From Bacteroidota bacterium (GTDB lineage Bacteria; Bacteroidota; Bacteroidia; NORP154), in contig NVRZ01000177.1 of the NCBI GenBank assembly GCA_002401055.1, forward strand, positions 1-6,720: 6,720 nt of DNA, given 5' to 3'. The notes under the pieces were generated by a model that saw only the letters and a program-made list of their open reading frames with translations, made no database searches and was not told the DNA's origin. The translations under genes and the position numbers were made by a program. Below are positions 6,268-6,720 of this stretch, in pieces (the first letter of the stretch is position 1; the number at the start of each line of letters is the position of its first letter).

Positions 6268-6720
6268 ATGGTTAAAACGATTTACACACAAGATCTATTT
6301 AAAGGTAAAACCGCGCTCATTACCGGAGGCGGAACAGGTATTGGTTTGCGCACGGCCATGGAGCTTTCCCAACTCGGTGCAACTGTTATACTTGCATCTA
6401 GAAAGAAAGAAAATATTGAAAGCGGTGTAAAAAAGATTGAGGATGCTGGTGGAAAAGCTTTTGCCGTTGAATGTAATATCAGAGGAGAGGAAAGTGTTGA
6501 GAAATGCATTGCTCAATCATTAGATAGAGCAGGATCAATAGATTTATTGATCAACAACGCTGGAGGACAGTTCCCTTCACCCGCAGAAGCAATTAGCCAA
6601 AAAGGATGGAACGCAGTAATTGAAACCAATCTAACCGGTACATTTCTCATGTCCAAAGAAGTATTCAAAAAATACTTTAAGGAGAACGGCGGTTCAATAG
6701 TGAACGTGATTGCCAACATG
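6268..6720 (+). CDS. SDR family oxidoreductase, trans-2-enoyl-CoA / 2,4-dienoyl-CoA reductase-like (partial, 3' end outside window)
   Basis: The ATG at 6268 opens a frame that runs off the window after 151 residues, about half of a classical SDR. It shows the cofactor motif TGGGTGIG at 19-26, an ASRKK turn at 43-47 (basic residues that suit NADPH), NNAGG at 96-100 and the tetrad Asn121 in ETNLTG. The stretch NNAGGQFPSPAEAISQKGW and the following ETNLTGTF are strikingly like human peroxisomal trans-2-enoyl-CoA reductase (PECR) as remembered. The position of the usual catalytic Ser (IVNISS) is IVNVIA here, ending in Ala149, as expected for the enoyl/dienoyl-CoA reductase branch rather than for ordinary alcohol dehydrogenases. 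The Tyr-x-x-x-Lys lies beyond the edge. It begins 2 nt after the epimerase stop, so it is in the same operon. Reduction of an unsaturated acyl-CoA made by the PaaZ/crotonase steps is the likely job; FabG-like ketoreductase activity is the alternative. Confidence 0.83.
   Translation, partial: MVKTIYTQDLFKGKTALITGGGTGIGLRTAMELSQLGATVILASRKKENIESGVKKIEDAGGKAFAVECNIRGEESVEKCIAQSLDRAGSIDLLINNAGGQFPSPAEAISQKGWNAVIETNLTGTFLMSKEVFKKYFKENGGSIVNVIANM

Overview
The window looks like chromosomal DNA from a member of the Bacteroidota, most likely a marine or environmental Cytophagales- or Flavobacteriia-like organism. The clues are the moderately AT-rich base use, protein sequences that read like Bacteroidota homologues (from memory; no search was run), and a TTTG / TAnnTTTG type promoter (the Bacteroidota housekeeping consensus) in the only substantial intergenic gap. 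There is no RNA gene, mobile element, CRISPR array or obvious horizontally acquired segment. The window is almost fully coding and consists of two divergent operons.

Left operon (minus strand, 2347 down to 1). The first gene encodes a 633-residue fusion of a GCS2-type (glutamate-cysteine ligase family 2) carboxylate-amine ligase with a C-terminal pair of CBS domains. Seven bases after its stop comes a zinc-dependent succinylglutamate desuccinylase/aspartoacylase family protein, whose 3' end lies outside the window. An amide-forming ligase coupled to an amide-cleaving deacylase suggests the making, trimming or recycling of a small N-acyl or gamma-glutamyl-like compound. The substrate is unknown, and this is the least understood part of the window.

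Intergenic region (2348-2478). It holds a well-spaced promoter pointing right, and Shine-Dalgarno-like sequences for both divergent genes.

Right operon (plus strand, 2479 to beyond 6720). Four tightly packed genes have gaps of +2, -4 and +2 nt. They are paaZ (fused aldehyde dehydrogenase and MaoC-type enoyl-CoA hydratase), a crotonase-family enoyl-CoA hydratase/isomerase, a DFR-like NAD(P)-dependent epimerase/dehydratase, and a 5' fragment of an SDR that resembles trans-2-enoyl-CoA or 2,4-dienoyl-CoA reductases. Together they suggest CoA-thioester catabolism of an aromatic or ring-derived acid: PaaZ opens and oxidises an oxepin-type ring, and the crotonase and SDR adjust double bonds. The monooxygenase genes (paaABCDE) and ligase (paaK) of the classical phenylacetate pathway are not in view. 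The two extra oxidoreductases are not part of that pathway, so the real substrate may differ from phenylacetate.
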